A stretch of DNA of 64,000 nucleotides, from assembly GCA_015698285.1 (NCBI GenBank), contig CP048685.1:3536060-3600059 (forward strand). The letters are read 5' to 3'. Under the pieces are notes generated by a model. The model had not been told where the DNA came from. It ran no database searches and was given only the letters and a program-made list of their open reading frames with translations. The translations under genes and the position numbers were made by a program. Below are positions 53,217 through 62,018 of the stretch, piece after piece. The DNA is from Candidatus Nitronauta litoralis (GTDB taxonomy: Bacteria; Nitrospinota; Nitrospinia; Nitrospinales; Nitrospinaceae). Positions within the stretch are counted from its first letter, which is position 1. Every line of letters begins with the position of its first letter.

Positions 53217-53698
53217 TAGGAGTCGGCAAGCTCTACCAGCAGACCGCAATCGACACGCATTCCAACCTTGGCTTCGCCAGGGTGTATCTCGATAAAATCG
53301 CACTCACTGCCGCGCCCAGCACATGGCGTTGCCCCGTATCTTAACTGACCGGGGAACCGAGTACTGCGGCCCATCCCTGCAAACTCTTCCTTCATCTTTC
53401 CGGCATTGAGCATTCCAGAATCAAGGTCCGCCATCCGCAGACCAACGGCTCGACTGAAAACATCAACCAGACTCTGCAGAAAGGATTTTACAAAGTAGCG
53501 TTCAGGAAGAAGCTGTACCAGTCCATCGAAGCCATTCAAAAGGACATGGACGACTTCATGCGCTATTACAACAACCAAAGAACCAATCAGGGAAAACACT
53601 GCCAGAACAGAACACTCATGCAGACCTTCCTGGACGGAAGATCTCTCTATCCACAATACATGTTTGAAAACAACGTGGAGGAAAACCAAGCCGCATAG
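53217..53698 (+). pseudogene. IS481-type transposase relic (integrase core, frameshifted)
   Basis: Reading pieces show KLYQQTAIDTHSNLGFARVY with the first catalytic Asp, then in another frame LPRILTDRGTEYCG with the second Asp, then HSRIKVRHPQTNGSTENINQ with the Glu. The end reads MRYYNNQRTNQGKHCQNRTL, the tail of IS481-family transposases, and stops at 53696-53698. The N-terminal half is missing and at least two frameshifts or deletions are present. The element is not functional. Confidence 0.85.
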
Positions 53699-54046
53699 TA
53701 CAATCTAAAATCCTTAACCAGAAAACCACCTGTAATCGCAAATGTTGCGCAGAGCAATTATATTGACCAAACCGCTGCATAACTTGACCATCTTTATCGG
53801 AGCCGTAAACGGTAGAAAAGAAAATTGCGTCACGCTCATGGTAAAGGAACTATTCATCCTCAAAAATGAGATCGAAGAGCTTTATATAAATACAAACACT
53901 GCCTACGACCTTTTGTGCGCAATCATTACTACCCTTAAGTTCGGCTTGAGGCTTACCAGCCCGTCAATCCGAACGTGCGACCACGCCTCATCGCCAGACC
54001 TCGAGCATGCGCTGCATGTATTCTCTGCACCCCCGCACCTGGGTGC
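53699..54046. other. Intergenic at the left edge of the GC-rich island (348 bp)
   Basis: No gene is supported; the frame at 53742-54062 has no coding character. Base composition rises near 53940, where AT-rich sequence gives way to GC-rich sequence. This is taken as the left boundary of the island. Confidence 0.5.
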
Positions 54047-55120
54047 TCACGGTGCACGCTGAAGATTAATCGAGGTTAGCTGATTCACGCTTTCGATACC
54101 ACTCAGCTCGAGGTGGTCTCCGTTGACCTGGAACCGCCCCGAGAACTGGAACTTGGGGTGCACCGTGCGAAGCTGGTTTCTCTCCACATCGTAGGATGTC
54201 CATAGATCGGTTACCCGGCCGTTGAGATCCCGAACGTGGAGATAACTACCTTCTTCAAAGTACATACGGTCGAAGCCGAGCGTTGCCGGCTCGATCCGGC
54301 TTCCGGTCTGTTCCACAGCGTCAAGTACGATCCAGGTTCCGTATACGGGCGAGAACCAGTCACTATGGTACCGGGTACGGTACAGGTCAACTCCGTGATA
54401 TGCGAGGAAGGCCAGCGCGATCAGACTCGCCAGCAGTGTTCGCCGTCGTGATGCAGGTTCTGCATCATAATCCCACAGTAGTGCCAGGACCCTCGGGCCA
54501 TGAGCGACGATGAGATAAACGCTCATCATCGTGAACACAATAGAATTCCAACCGATGGGAACACCGTATTCGAAGTTCACGAACGTGATGTTGACCATGA
54601 TCGAAAAAGTCGCGATCGCGCCTACCAAGGCAGTCCTGCGGGCGATCATAAGGCATCCGGCGATCACCTCGAACGCTCCCAGGAACAGCCCGTAGACGCG
54701 GGAGTGGGAGAAGAATATCCAGGCGCGATCAAACGGTTGGAGGTGCTCGGCGAGCACATCGTTCCAATATAGCTTCGGCGTGAACTGTATCGGGATGATC
54801 TTGACGAGGCCGTACTTCAGCATCGTGAACGCCAGAAAGTACCGCAGAACGATCTGGATGGCGGATGCCCAGGCATTCTGCTGCTGCTCGGGACGGCGTC
54901 CGATCCATACCGCGAATCCACACGCGCACAGCAGGATAATCAAATAGATGACGACCGCCGCCGTGCTGAACGGAGAGTAGTAAGGTGTGACGACCGATTG
55001 AACCTCTACGGACCAGAAGAACGCTGCGATACCGCACAGGGCGAAACCAGAAGCCAGAAAGGCCAGAAAAAGTGGGACTCTGAGCCGCTCACCCCACATA
55101 CCCTTTCTCATCCGCATCAT
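54047..55120 (-). CDS. DoxX-like integral membrane protein
   Basis: The 357-residue protein has about eight hydrophobic helices, among them FLAFLASGFALCGIAAFFW, AAVVIYLIILLCACGFAVWI, and FTMLKYGLVKIIPIQF, the last one typical of DoxX-like proteins. ALVGAIATFSIMVNITFVNF and YLIVAHGPRVLALL follow. The C-terminal ~100 residues are outside the membrane and beta-rich (GRVTDLWTSYDVERN; FQFSGRFQVNGDHLELSG). It lies downstream of the TonB-dependent receptor on the same strand. Base composition is clearly GC-richer than the flanks, suggesting transfer. Function unknown. Confidence 0.8.
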   Translation of the reverse strand: MMRMRKGMWGERLRVPLFLAFLASGFALCGIAAFFWSVEVQSVVTPYYSPFSTAAVVIYLIILLCACGFAVWIGRRPEQQQNAWASAIQIVLRYFLAFTMLKYGLVKIIPIQFTPKLYWNDVLAEHLQPFDRAWIFFSHSRVYGLFLGAFEVIAGCLMIARRTALVGAIATFSIMVNITFVNFEYGVPIGWNSIVFTMMSVYLIVAHGPRVLALLWDYDAEPASRRRTLLASLIALAFLAYHGVDLYRTRYHSDWFSPVYGTWIVLDAVEQTGSRIEPATLGFDRMYFEEGSYLHVRDLNGRVTDLWTSYDVERNQLRTVHPKFQFSGRFQVNGDHLELSGIESVNQLTSINLQRAP

Positions 55121-55289
55121 GAATAGGATTCAAGCGATAGTTTAACAGTCAAATCTTCCACTGGCATGGTCAGGTTTTCCAATGCACTGCTCTCCCTTAT
55201 GCATGACTCATCCCATTGGATCACGCCGAGGATATTGGCGGTTCAACCAAGCGTCAATGACATTGGGCCGAAACACCAACGGACTTCTG

Positions 55290-55325
55290 GTTAGGAGGGC
55301 AGCATCTGAAAGCTGCCCTCCTAAC
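55290..55325. other. Perfect 14-bp inverted repeat between the receptor and the DoxX-like gene
   Basis: GTTAGGAGGGCAGC (55290-55303) and GCTGCCCTCCTAAC (55312-55325) are exact reverse complements around an 8-base loop. It lies 43 bp past the receptor stop on the minus strand. No U-run follows on either strand, so it is either a factor-assisted terminator, an mRNA stabiliser or a mobile-element end. Confidence 0.65.
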
Positions 55326-55367
55326 GATTCAATGCTTCGATCGCATGCCCTCACACCAGGTCACAAA

Positions 55368-57575
55368 CTAATAGGTGATCGAGTATCCAATCGTCGCCGT
55401 TGCACCGCGTGACGGGGTATAGCTGCGGTTAGTAAAGGAATCCGACTGCGTTTGCGGTGCAAAGTAGAGCTCGTTCAGCACATTCTCCACCCCAAACCGT
55501 AACGTCCCTGGACCGGCCTGTATACTGCTGATCAGATCGACGGTCACAAAACTCTCGATCGGAAACTGTTCCACCCCGGCATCGAATGCCAAATCTCGGG
55601 ATCCTGAGTACAAAATCTGGACACGGTTTCGCCAACTCAGGTCAGGGCACGTCAGATGCTCCACGTATCCGGTCACTTTCACGGGTGGAATCACGCTAGT
55701 GGCCATGGGTGTAAAACTTCCGTCACCATCCGTATCGTTCACGCCAAGCAGATAGCTCACCGTCGTCCCCACCTGCCAGTTATCGATTGGCGTCGCGTCA
55801 GCGGTAAATTCCAGCCCCCACCTTCGCTCTGGAGCGCGGACAAGGGTATTCTCTACCGCGTCGAAGGATGCGCCCAACTCAGACTTGTTGTAGAAGACGG
55901 CTAGGCTCCCTTGCACGCGTTCCCAATCTCCTCTGGCACCCAGCTCATAATTCTCCGTTTTAATCGGTACGAATCTTTGGTCTTCAGTCGTAACCCTCAG
56001 GGACGTCCATTGGGGGAGAATAAAGCCTTCCGAATAGTTGAAAAACATACTGACCGCATCAGACACCTGAGCCGTGACCCCCGCGTTGAATAACGTCGCG
56101 TCAAGACTGGTATCGGTGGCGCTACCGAACTGCGATTCGGGCGTGGTAGGGAAATACGAGTCTGAGGCGTTGATCCAAATTCGCTCGTGGCGGAAGCCGC
56201 CACGGAACGTGACCCATTCCAACGGACTCACCTCGGTTTGCAGAAAGAATCCGAGATCCTGTTGTCTCCCGGACATACCCCGCGCTTCGCGCATGAACTG
56301 AAATACTCGCCCGCCGCTGGCATTGTAAGCAGGCGTGTCGAAAACGTCGGTGGTCGAAGACGTCTCTTCGTTGTTGTAGTCGACCCCGTAGAGTAACCGC
56401 GGATTCCAGGCGACAGGGATAGGTGTCACTATCTGGAGACGCCCCCCATAGACGTCAGATTCAGTCCGTCCGGCCTGGATGGGCCATGTGAGCCCCGGAG
56501 AACTGAATGCCGACAGATTAAAGGGAGGAAACAACGCACGCACTCGGCGGTAATACCCTTGCGCCGTCAGTTGACTGCCCCACAGATCCTGATGTGTATA
56601 GTCCAGACTGGTCACGAGGTTTTTTTGATGCGGTTCATCTTCCAGCGACAGGCCTTCGAGAAGCCTGGCTTTGGTCCGGCATCCTGTAAAGGGCGAACAC
56701 GTATCATCAACGTTCTGGTCGAACGTATAATCCGTGTCTGTTTCGACGTCATGATAGTTGGTCGAGAGCTGAATCCGCTGCTGTTGGTCGATGTCGTAGC
56801 CAACCTTGCCGTGGATGTTGAAAACGTTGGTGTCGGCCAGCGCGCCGGTGTAATTCTGATAGCCGGGCATGGTGCGGTCGCCATCGGCATCGAACTGGCC
56901 GCCGGTTCGGGAGAATGTCCCCGTCACCGTGTAGTCAATCGGGCCGCTCCCTCCCGTCACACCTTGCGTCAGCGACCCTCCGAAACTGTCGTCCGGATGC
57001 GCCAGGGACATATTGCCTGTCACATTCGTGTTCAACGTCAGCGTCCCTTTGACCGCCTTTTTAGTGATGATGTTGATCAGCCCACCGCTGGCGCCTTTGC
57101 CGTAGATGGCCGTTGCCCCTCTAATAACTTCGATGCGCTCGATGGATGCCGGGTCGATGGTATTGAGGTCCCGGCCGATGTTGATGCTGGAGTATTGGGG
57201 CACCCCGTCGATCATGACCAGCGTGTTTCGCCCACGAATTCCCTGCCCGAAGTTATCCGTACTCTGGTTGCTCAACGCCAGACCCGGCACGAGCTTGGGC
57301 AAAACCTCGCCGAGATTACGGGTTTGACTGATGGTGGTTTGCTGCGCGAGCTCTTCTTTGGTCACGATCGTGACGGATTGCGACACGGTTTTGAGCGAAT
57401 CGCTCATACGCGTGACGTTAATGTCAAGTTCATTGAGGAGTATAGATGATTTGGTCTCTTTCTTGGGTGGCTCTGCAGTTGCGTTAGTAACCGATCCAAC
57501 CAAGAGAGTCATGCTGATTAACAAGCACCCTGCTTGCAGGACGGAGAGGCGATTAACTATATGACTTTGTCCCAT
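55368..57575 (-). CDS. TonB-dependent outer-membrane receptor
   Basis: The 735-residue receptor has a signal peptide (LSVLQAGCLLISMTLLVGSV, cleavage near ATA), a plug domain around residues 60-170 (SQSVTIVTKEELAQQ, RNLGEVLPKLVPGLALSN, GQGIRGRNTLVMIDGVPQ, IERIEVIRGATAIYGKGASG) and a beta-barrel. The chain ends in an aromatic residue (ATIGYSITY), as outer-membrane barrels do. The plug resembles siderophore receptors, so ferric-siderophore uptake is the best guess. GC content is higher than in the flanks. No ExbB/ExbD/TonB genes are close. Confidence 0.93.
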   Translation of the reverse strand: MGQSHIVNRLSVLQAGCLLISMTLLVGSVTNATAEPPKKETKSSILLNELDINVTRMSDSLKTVSQSVTIVTKEELAQQTTISQTRNLGEVLPKLVPGLALSNQSTDNFGQGIRGRNTLVMIDGVPQYSSINIGRDLNTIDPASIERIEVIRGATAIYGKGASGGLINIITKKAVKGTLTLNTNVTGNMSLAHPDDSFGGSLTQGVTGGSGPIDYTVTGTFSRTGGQFDADGDRTMPGYQNYTGALADTNVFNIHGKVGYDIDQQQRIQLSTNYHDVETDTDYTFDQNVDDTCSPFTGCRTKARLLEGLSLEDEPHQKNLVTSLDYTHQDLWGSQLTAQGYYRRVRALFPPFNLSAFSSPGLTWPIQAGRTESDVYGGRLQIVTPIPVAWNPRLLYGVDYNNEETSSTTDVFDTPAYNASGGRVFQFMREARGMSGRQQDLGFFLQTEVSPLEWVTFRGGFRHERIWINASDSYFPTTPESQFGSATDTSLDATLFNAGVTAQVSDAVSMFFNYSEGFILPQWTSLRVTTEDQRFVPIKTENYELGARGDWERVQGSLAVFYNKSELGASFDAVENTLVRAPERRWGLEFTADATPIDNWQVGTTVSYLLGVNDTDGDGSFTPMATSVIPPVKVTGYVEHLTCPDLSWRNRVQILYSGSRDLAFDAGVEQFPIESFVTVDLISSIQAGPGTLRFGVENVLNELYFAPQTQSDSFTNRSYTPSRGATATIGYSITY

Positions 57576-57698
57576 TTTATATGTCCTTGTGGTTTTGATA
57601 ACTATTGATGATTCATTACTAGTTAACGGCTCTTGAAAGGGGCTAAAATCCAGTCATGAGGCGGCGAAACCCGACTTTAAACACGTTCTCGATTTTCG

Positions 57699-57890
57699 AT
57701 GAAGAAGTTCAAGCAAATTATGAAGTTTTTTGCACTCGATATTGAGGCGAGTAAAATCGCCTAATTGACGGATTTGAACCGCAACACGATCAACAAATAT
57801 CGGCGGTTGATCCGGGAAAGAATCGCCGAAGAGAGCGAACTGGAGTCCCCCTTTTCAGGAGAAATCGAAGTCAATGAAGCAAGCTTTTGA
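57699..57890 (+). pseudogene. IS1595-type transposase relic
   Basis: The frame reads MKKFKQIMKFFALDIEASKI, a stop at 57756-57770, then TDLNRNTINKYRRLIRERIA and SPFSGEIEVNEASF, which matches the start of IS1595/ISXO2-like transposases (helix-turn-helix then the SGEIEVDES catalytic motif). It ends at a TGA at 57888-57890, before the DDE core. The rest is missing. Confidence 0.78.
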
Positions 57891-58366
57891 ATTTGCAAAT
57901 TATTTGCAAAAATGGAGGCCACGATAATATATATTTTTATTAAATGCAAAGTATTTGCAAAAAATTATTATGCCCTAGTTTTCAAAGGCAGTTTTCACGA
58001 CTAAAGAAAGAGAGGAGAACCTTTAAAGGTATTACGACAAATTGATTAAGAAACGGGCCCTGATCCTTTGAAATTATTTATTCTGGGTGCCAATATTTCC
58101 GCAAGTCCCATGCACGATTTGCAGGAAAGGTTGTTCCATAACTGCCACTTTGCCCGAACTTGGGGTCACCCGCTTAACGTCAGTCTTCTCGCGTATGAGC
58201 AGCTCGAAGAAATTCGCTACTTCTCGCAGGAGCGACGCGTATTCGACACCCGTCGGATGCTTAACCTCCATGCTGAAGAAAGGCAAAACACCGATCGCTA
58301 TCGAGTTAAAATCGAGCATGCCGATCGAATTCTCCGGAAAAGAAGAAGGGTGTATTTGCAAAGAAA
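57891..58366. other. No supported gene (476 bp)
   Basis: Overlapping frames on both strands (plus 58068-58439 and 58087-58377, minus 58074-58361) are open, but none shows a recognisable family or a ribosome-binding site. Since the stretch lies between IS relics, they may be pieces of decayed mobile DNA. Confidence 0.4.
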
Positions 58367-58790
58367 TTGTCGAGTGAGGGTATGGTCAATGTTTTTCGGA
58401 TACGGACAAGAAAGAAGTATTCATCTCAGGAGAAAATAGGGATAGTTCTGGATGGACTAAGAGGTGATGAGAGTATCTCGGCGATCTGCCGTCGTGAAGG
58501 GATTCCGGATAACCTGTATTACCTCTGGAGCAAGGATTTTCTTAAAGCTGGGAAGAAACAGATGATAGAGATATGGCCAGAGAAGCGAACTCCACTGAGT
58601 TAACGGATTTAAATAAAGAGATTGGACATCTCAAGCCGTTGGTGGCAGAAATGGCCTTGAAGAATCGAGTCCTTAAAATAAGTATGGATGGCACGGATTC
58701 AGAGAAATTCGGTATATGAGATACGGTCCGTCTGAGAAACGAGAAATCATCCTCCCTGTTTAGGAGTCTGTGCTATCAGTACGCAGGGCC
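58367..58790 (+). pseudogene. IS3-family transposase relic (orfA and start of orfB)
   Basis: orfA reads RTRKKYSSQEKIGIVLDGLR, AICRREGIPDNLYYLWSKDF and stops early at 58601. A neighbouring frame continues with a leucine-zipper-like part (LTDLNKEIGHLKPLVAEMAL). orfB starts MRYGPSEKREIILPV and breaks at a stop. The catalytic domain is missing. Confidence 0.78.
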
Positions 58791-58950
58791 GGGTCTCCGG
58801 TTAATCAAACCAGATTCTCCTTTTTCCTCGTAGGCCCGCCTCCATTCATAGAATGTGGTTCTTGAAATCCTAAAATAGCGGAAGGTTTTGGAAACGTTTC
58901 TGATTGGCTTTGCGGGATCTAAGGCTCGAAGCTTACGATGAATATCTCAT
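58788..58950 (-). pseudogene. IS481-type transposase N-terminal relic
   Basis: On the minus strand one frame reads RKLRALDPAKPIRNVSKTFR then YFRISRTTFYEWRRAYEEKG and SGLINRRPG, the N-terminal helix-turn-helix of IS481-family transposases. No catalytic part follows, and the frame upstream contains a stop. It directly abuts the IS3 relic on the other strand. Confidence 0.75.
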
Positions 58951-59168
58951 TCTTCTGGTGTTATCACGACCTCCGGTTGATAAAGTTCTAAAATTGCCAA
59001 AACCTGTCAACCGATCTCGTGGATTTCACATTTTAGGAATTCAATTTTTGAAATTTCTGCATCGTGATTGTCGGGCTTAATTATTTTTCCATTCCCAGCT
59101 AGTTCCACAGGAACATCTGCACTCACCACACTCCTCCCCTATCCCAACTTTTTTATAGTTCCCAGTGT

Positions 59169-59378
59169 TTAACTAACCACCTCAAACCCCACTCCAGTAA
59201 TTGCCGAAGACACTTTTTCAAGTGGCGTGGCGGTCTCATCAAATTCCACGGCGACTTCCTTTTTGTCCAAATCTACATTGACTGATTGAATACCAGCCAA
59301 CCCTTGCACCGCTTTGGTCACCGTTTCGGCGCAGTGGCCGCAAGTCATTCCTTCTACTTTTAATATTTCCTGAGCCAT
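59169..59378 (-). CDS. Heavy-metal-associated domain protein, CopZ-like
   Basis: The 69-residue single HMA domain carries the metal-binding motif GMTCGHC (residues about 9-15) and has the ferredoxin-like fold pattern (VNVDLDKKEVAVEFDE; ITGVGFEV). Such proteins carry Cu(I) to P-type ATPases or act in mercury handling. No copper ATPase is within the window. It sits at the right edge of the IS-rich region and has a GGAG-rich ribosome-binding site on the minus strand. Confidence 0.92.
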   Translation of the reverse strand: MAQEILKVEGMTCGHCAETVTKAVQGLAGIQSVNVDLDKKEVAVEFDETATPLEKVSSAITGVGFEVVS

Positions 59379-59698
59379 ATTTTTTTTCTCCCTTTCTTCC
59401 TTCTAAAATTTTCTCAATATTTTAAGACAAACTCATATGCGAGATTTGGCTTGCTCCCCCTTTAACGAAAAGAGCTGGGGAAATCCTTCCATCTTCTTTT
59501 ACTTCATAAAAAAGAATCTTTCAATTGGATATACGTAGCAATCCCTCTGGCTTCGCCTTCCCCCTTCCAGAAAGGGGAATATTGAATTCACCCCAAACTG
59601 CCTTTCCTAATGGTAATCTAAAACTGAAGCGGGTTCCTTTGACATCAGAAATATTATCCCACAGTTTGGATTAAGACGGAGGCTGGAACGAAAATATC
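59379..59698. other. Intergenic, no gene seen (320 bp)
   Basis: Divergent spacer between the HMA gene and the pirin gene. It presumably contains both promoters. No repeat, hairpin or RNA gene was recognised. Confidence 0.5.
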
Positions 59699-60553
59699 AT
59701 GAGCGATTCTGAAAACTATCGAACAGCAAATTTGATCGTTAAAAACCAACGGGTGTCCGACGGTCAGGGTGTGAAAATTTTACGCGCTCTGGGCACACGC
59801 CAGTTAGTGCAAGCCGACCCTTTCCTTCTCCTCGACGAGTTTAAATCGGACGAGCCTCTGGATTATATTGGGGGATTCCCGGATCACCCGCACCGTGGAT
59901 TCCAGACGGTGACCTACATGCTGGCAGGACGTATGCGTCACAAAGACAATAAGGGGCATGCGGGCGTGCTCACTCCTGGCTCAGTGCAATGGATGAAAGC
60001 TGGACGCGGGATTATTCATTCGGAAATGCCGGAACAGGATGAAGGTCTTCTACACGGTTTTCAACTTTGGGTTAATTTGCCCGCCAGTGAAAAAATGTCC
60101 GAACCTTTCTATCATGAGTTTTCCAGTGAAAAGATTCCAACCGTATCGCGCGTGGGATGCGTCCTCAAGGTAATTGCCGGGAAAACACAGGAGGGGAACA
60201 TAGGAGCAGTTCAAGGTATTACGGGTGATCCTGTTTACCTGGATGTCCAACTTTTACCTGACAGCGAATTTTCTGAAAAACTGGAAAGAGACCACACTGC
60301 CCTCCTTTATATGTTTGAAGGCAAAGGATCTATAGTTTCCCTGGATAAAACAGAACTCCTGGAAACAGGAAACCTTGCTGAATTGGGATCTGGGAATCGG
60401 GTAAAAATCCGGGCTGGAAAAAGCGGTTGCCGCTTTTTATTAATCGCGAGCTCTCCCTTCAAGGAACCCATTGCCCGGCAAGGACCCTTTGTAATGAACA
60501 CCGAAAACGAGGTCCGACAAGCTGCCCTGGACTACGCTACCGGAAATTTTTAG
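59699..60553 (+). CDS. Pirin family protein
   Basis: Pirins are bicupin proteins with one iron site; some have quercetin 2,3-dioxygenase activity and others act as regulators. The 284-residue protein has the signature DHPHRGFQTVTYMLAGRMRH with the metal His residues, then HAGVLTPGSVQWMKAGRGII and HSEMPEQDEGLLHGFQLWVN. The C-terminal pirin_C domain contains FLLIASSPFKEPIARQGPFV and the family end NTENEVRQAALDYATGNF. It has its own unit, ending before a strong hairpin. Confidence 0.94.
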   Translation: MSDSENYRTANLIVKNQRVSDGQGVKILRALGTRQLVQADPFLLLDEFKSDEPLDYIGGFPDHPHRGFQTVTYMLAGRMRHKDNKGHAGVLTPGSVQWMKAGRGIIHSEMPEQDEGLLHGFQLWVNLPASEKMSEPFYHEFSSEKIPTVSRVGCVLKVIAGKTQEGNIGAVQGITGDPVYLDVQLLPDSEFSEKLERDHTALLYMFEGKGSIVSLDKTELLETGNLAELGSGNRVKIRAGKSGCRFLLIASSPFKEPIARQGPFVMNTENEVRQAALDYATGNF

Positions 60554-60590
60554 GAAATAATGTTGCCCCTAAGGAGCAGGAAAAAAATAA

Positions 60591-60634
60591 GGGGTTCATC
60601 AACAGGTGGGGAGACTCGCCCTGTGATGAACCCC
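60591..60634. terminator. Strong hairpin after pirin
   Basis: GGGGTTCATCA (60591-60601) pairs with TGATGAACCCC (60624-60634) and, past one bulged A, four more pairs extend it; the loop is 13 bases. It starts 38 bases after the pirin stop. The A-run at 60581-60587 would give a U-tract only for minus-strand RNA, so for pirin it is a terminator without a classical U-run. Confidence 0.55.
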
Positions 60635-60846
60635 AAAAGGAGAAAAACTAGTTGAATTTATTATAGTTTTGGCATTTTTATAATTCAAGCCCCAATCTTC
60701 ACCATGCTTTCAGCAAACAGCTTGAACCCTCCAATTTCATTGATCTTAGCCTTATTAGAGCAAAGGCCTGTTTTTATCTCCTTTATCTAAAAACTCCGCC
60801 CAACCCAGAGAAATAATGGTTGTTCTCTAAAAATCGTATTTTTTTC

Positions 60847-60876
60847 TAAAGGTATTTTGCTCAGGTTCCGCAATAA
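60847..60876 (+). promoter_or_regulatory. Candidate sigma28-like promoter for the flagellin-like gene
   Basis: TAAAGGTA (60847-60854) and a CCGCAATAA stretch (60868-60876) resemble the flagellar sigma28 elements TAAAGTTT and GCCGATAA with imperfect -10 match and slightly long spacing. It lies about 64 bp before the start codon. Confidence 0.3.
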
Positions 60877-60939
60877 ACAGGTGAGTGGGCCGGGAGGGCC
60901 CGAATTACTCATTAGCACCATATTAAGGAGGATATGGAT

Positions 60940-61716
60940 ATGCTTCATCGAATCTTCAATGACTTGTCATTTCCTGCGCAGCGTTCTTCAAGACCCTTTG
61001 AAGAAAATTCTGCCGTTTCACCGGATCATCCCACAACTCTAAACCCAACTGATCAAATTAGTGTTGATCCCAAGGGCCCTGCCCTTACCGAAAATCTTCG
61101 GACATCAAACCAAAGCTTCGCAAACGAAGTTAGTGACATCACCCATGATCTTGAGTTGGTTAGTGTTCTGGACAGCTCTCTTCAAAAACAAACTGAGTTA
61201 ATTATTCAACTAAGGAATTTGGCTTCTGAAGCCGCTACAGAATCTATAAGCGCAACCGAGCGTGAAGCAATTAATCTGGAATTCGAGCAACTCAAAGAAA
61301 AACTGGATAGGATTGATGTATCGCAAGCGTTTGATAGTCAGAGTTCAAATATTCTGGAAAACAAGATAAACAAGGAAGCGTTTAATAAAGAAATCTCAGG
61401 TTTATCTCAAGAACAAGTCACCACTCCGCGGGAAGCGTTATCCGCAATGGATGCCTTGGTGAGAGCACTCAATAAATTAGGAAGTATAAAAGAGGAAGCA
61501 GGATCTGCCCGGGCCAGGCTCGAAAAAGCCCTGGGCAATTTAAATATCAAAATAGAAAACTTAAGCGCAGCCGAGCCCGCGGCGCGGGATGAAAATATTG
61601 TCAGTGAATTGACCCGTTTCACGCGGGAACAGATCCTGACTCAATCGGCCACAGCTATGGTGGGGCAGGCCAACCTAATACCTCAGGGTGTTTTTGAACT
61701 GGTCGAGGAGTTATGA
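60940..61716 (+). CDS. Flagellin-like protein with atypical N-terminus
   Basis: The 258-residue protein has a flagellin D0/D1-like pattern: ELIIQLRNLASEAATESIS followed by EREAINLEFEQLKEKLDRID, and a C-terminal part with MDALVRALNKLGSIKEEAGS, ARLEKALGNLNIKIENLSAA and ILTQSATAMVGQANLIPQ, ending in VFELVEEL like flagellin C-termini. The first ~60 residues are Pro/Ser/Thr-rich and lack the conserved flagellin N-terminal helix. The start at 60940 has AAGGAGG 8 bases upstream; 60934 is too close. It overlaps flgM by 4 bases. It may be a minor or specialised filament protein. Confidence 0.75.
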   Translation: MLHRIFNDLSFPAQRSSRPFEENSAVSPDHPTTLNPTDQISVDPKGPALTENLRTSNQSFANEVSDITHDLELVSVLDSSLQKQTELIIQLRNLASEAATESISATEREAINLEFEQLKEKLDRIDVSQAFDSQSSNILENKINKEAFNKEISGLSQEQVTTPREALSAMDALVRALNKLGSIKEEAGSARARLEKALGNLNIKIENLSAAEPAARDENIVSELTRFTREQILTQSATAMVGQANLIPQGVFELVEEL

Positions 61717-62012
61717 GTGAATTCAACCCATCATACAAAATAGAGCGCAAAGCAGGTATCACCCCCTCTTCTAAAGCAGAAAAAAAACAAAACCAGGGGA
61801 AAGCATCTTCTATTCCTCAAGATAATGACAAAGTAAGCCTTTCCCCTGCTTCGAGGATCCCTGGACAAAGACGTACGTCGGAAGTCCGCCGCGATATGGT
61901 TGAAAAGTTTAAAACAGTTCTGGGGAATGGGGCCTATCAAATAAAAGCGGACGAAATTGCCGACAAAATGGTTCAAAAGATCCGTGAAAACAAGGGGCCT
62001 TCTATTTTCTGA
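61713..62012 (+). CDS. flgM: FlgM-like anti-sigma28 factor
   Basis: The 99-residue protein has a disordered N-terminal half with NDKVSLSPASRI and a C-terminal sigma-binding helix pair (RRDMVEKFKTVLGNGAYQIK, then ADEIADKMVQKIREN). FlgM holds sigma28 until the hook is complete and is then exported. ATGA overlap with the flagellin-like gene implies coupled translation, which is an unusual placement because flgM normally sits with flgA or flgN. Confidence 0.85.
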   Translation: MSEFNPSYKIERKAGITPSSKAEKKQNQGKASSIPQDNDKVSLSPASRIPGQRRTSEVRRDMVEKFKTVLGNGAYQIKADEIADKMVQKIRENKGPSIF

Positions 62013-62018
62013 TTTTTT

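Noticed and set aside
53742-54062. 106-residue plus-strand frame near the left edge of the island
   Set aside because: It bridges AT-rich and GC-rich DNA, lacks a ribosome-binding site and has no coding pattern.
56559-57449. 296-residue open frame on the plus strand opposite the TonB-dependent receptor
   Set aside because: It lies fully inside the receptor gene; its sequence has no family features and reflects the GC-rich third positions of the real gene.
57594-57620. AT-rich GAT-repeat stretch before the TonB receptor as a Fur box
   Set aside because: By-eye match to the Fur consensus is only about 9 of 14 without a clear dyad, too weak to call.
58068-58439. Overlapping frames on both strands between IS relics
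   Set aside because: Three mutually overlapping frames, none with recognisable features; no evidence to choose one as a gene.
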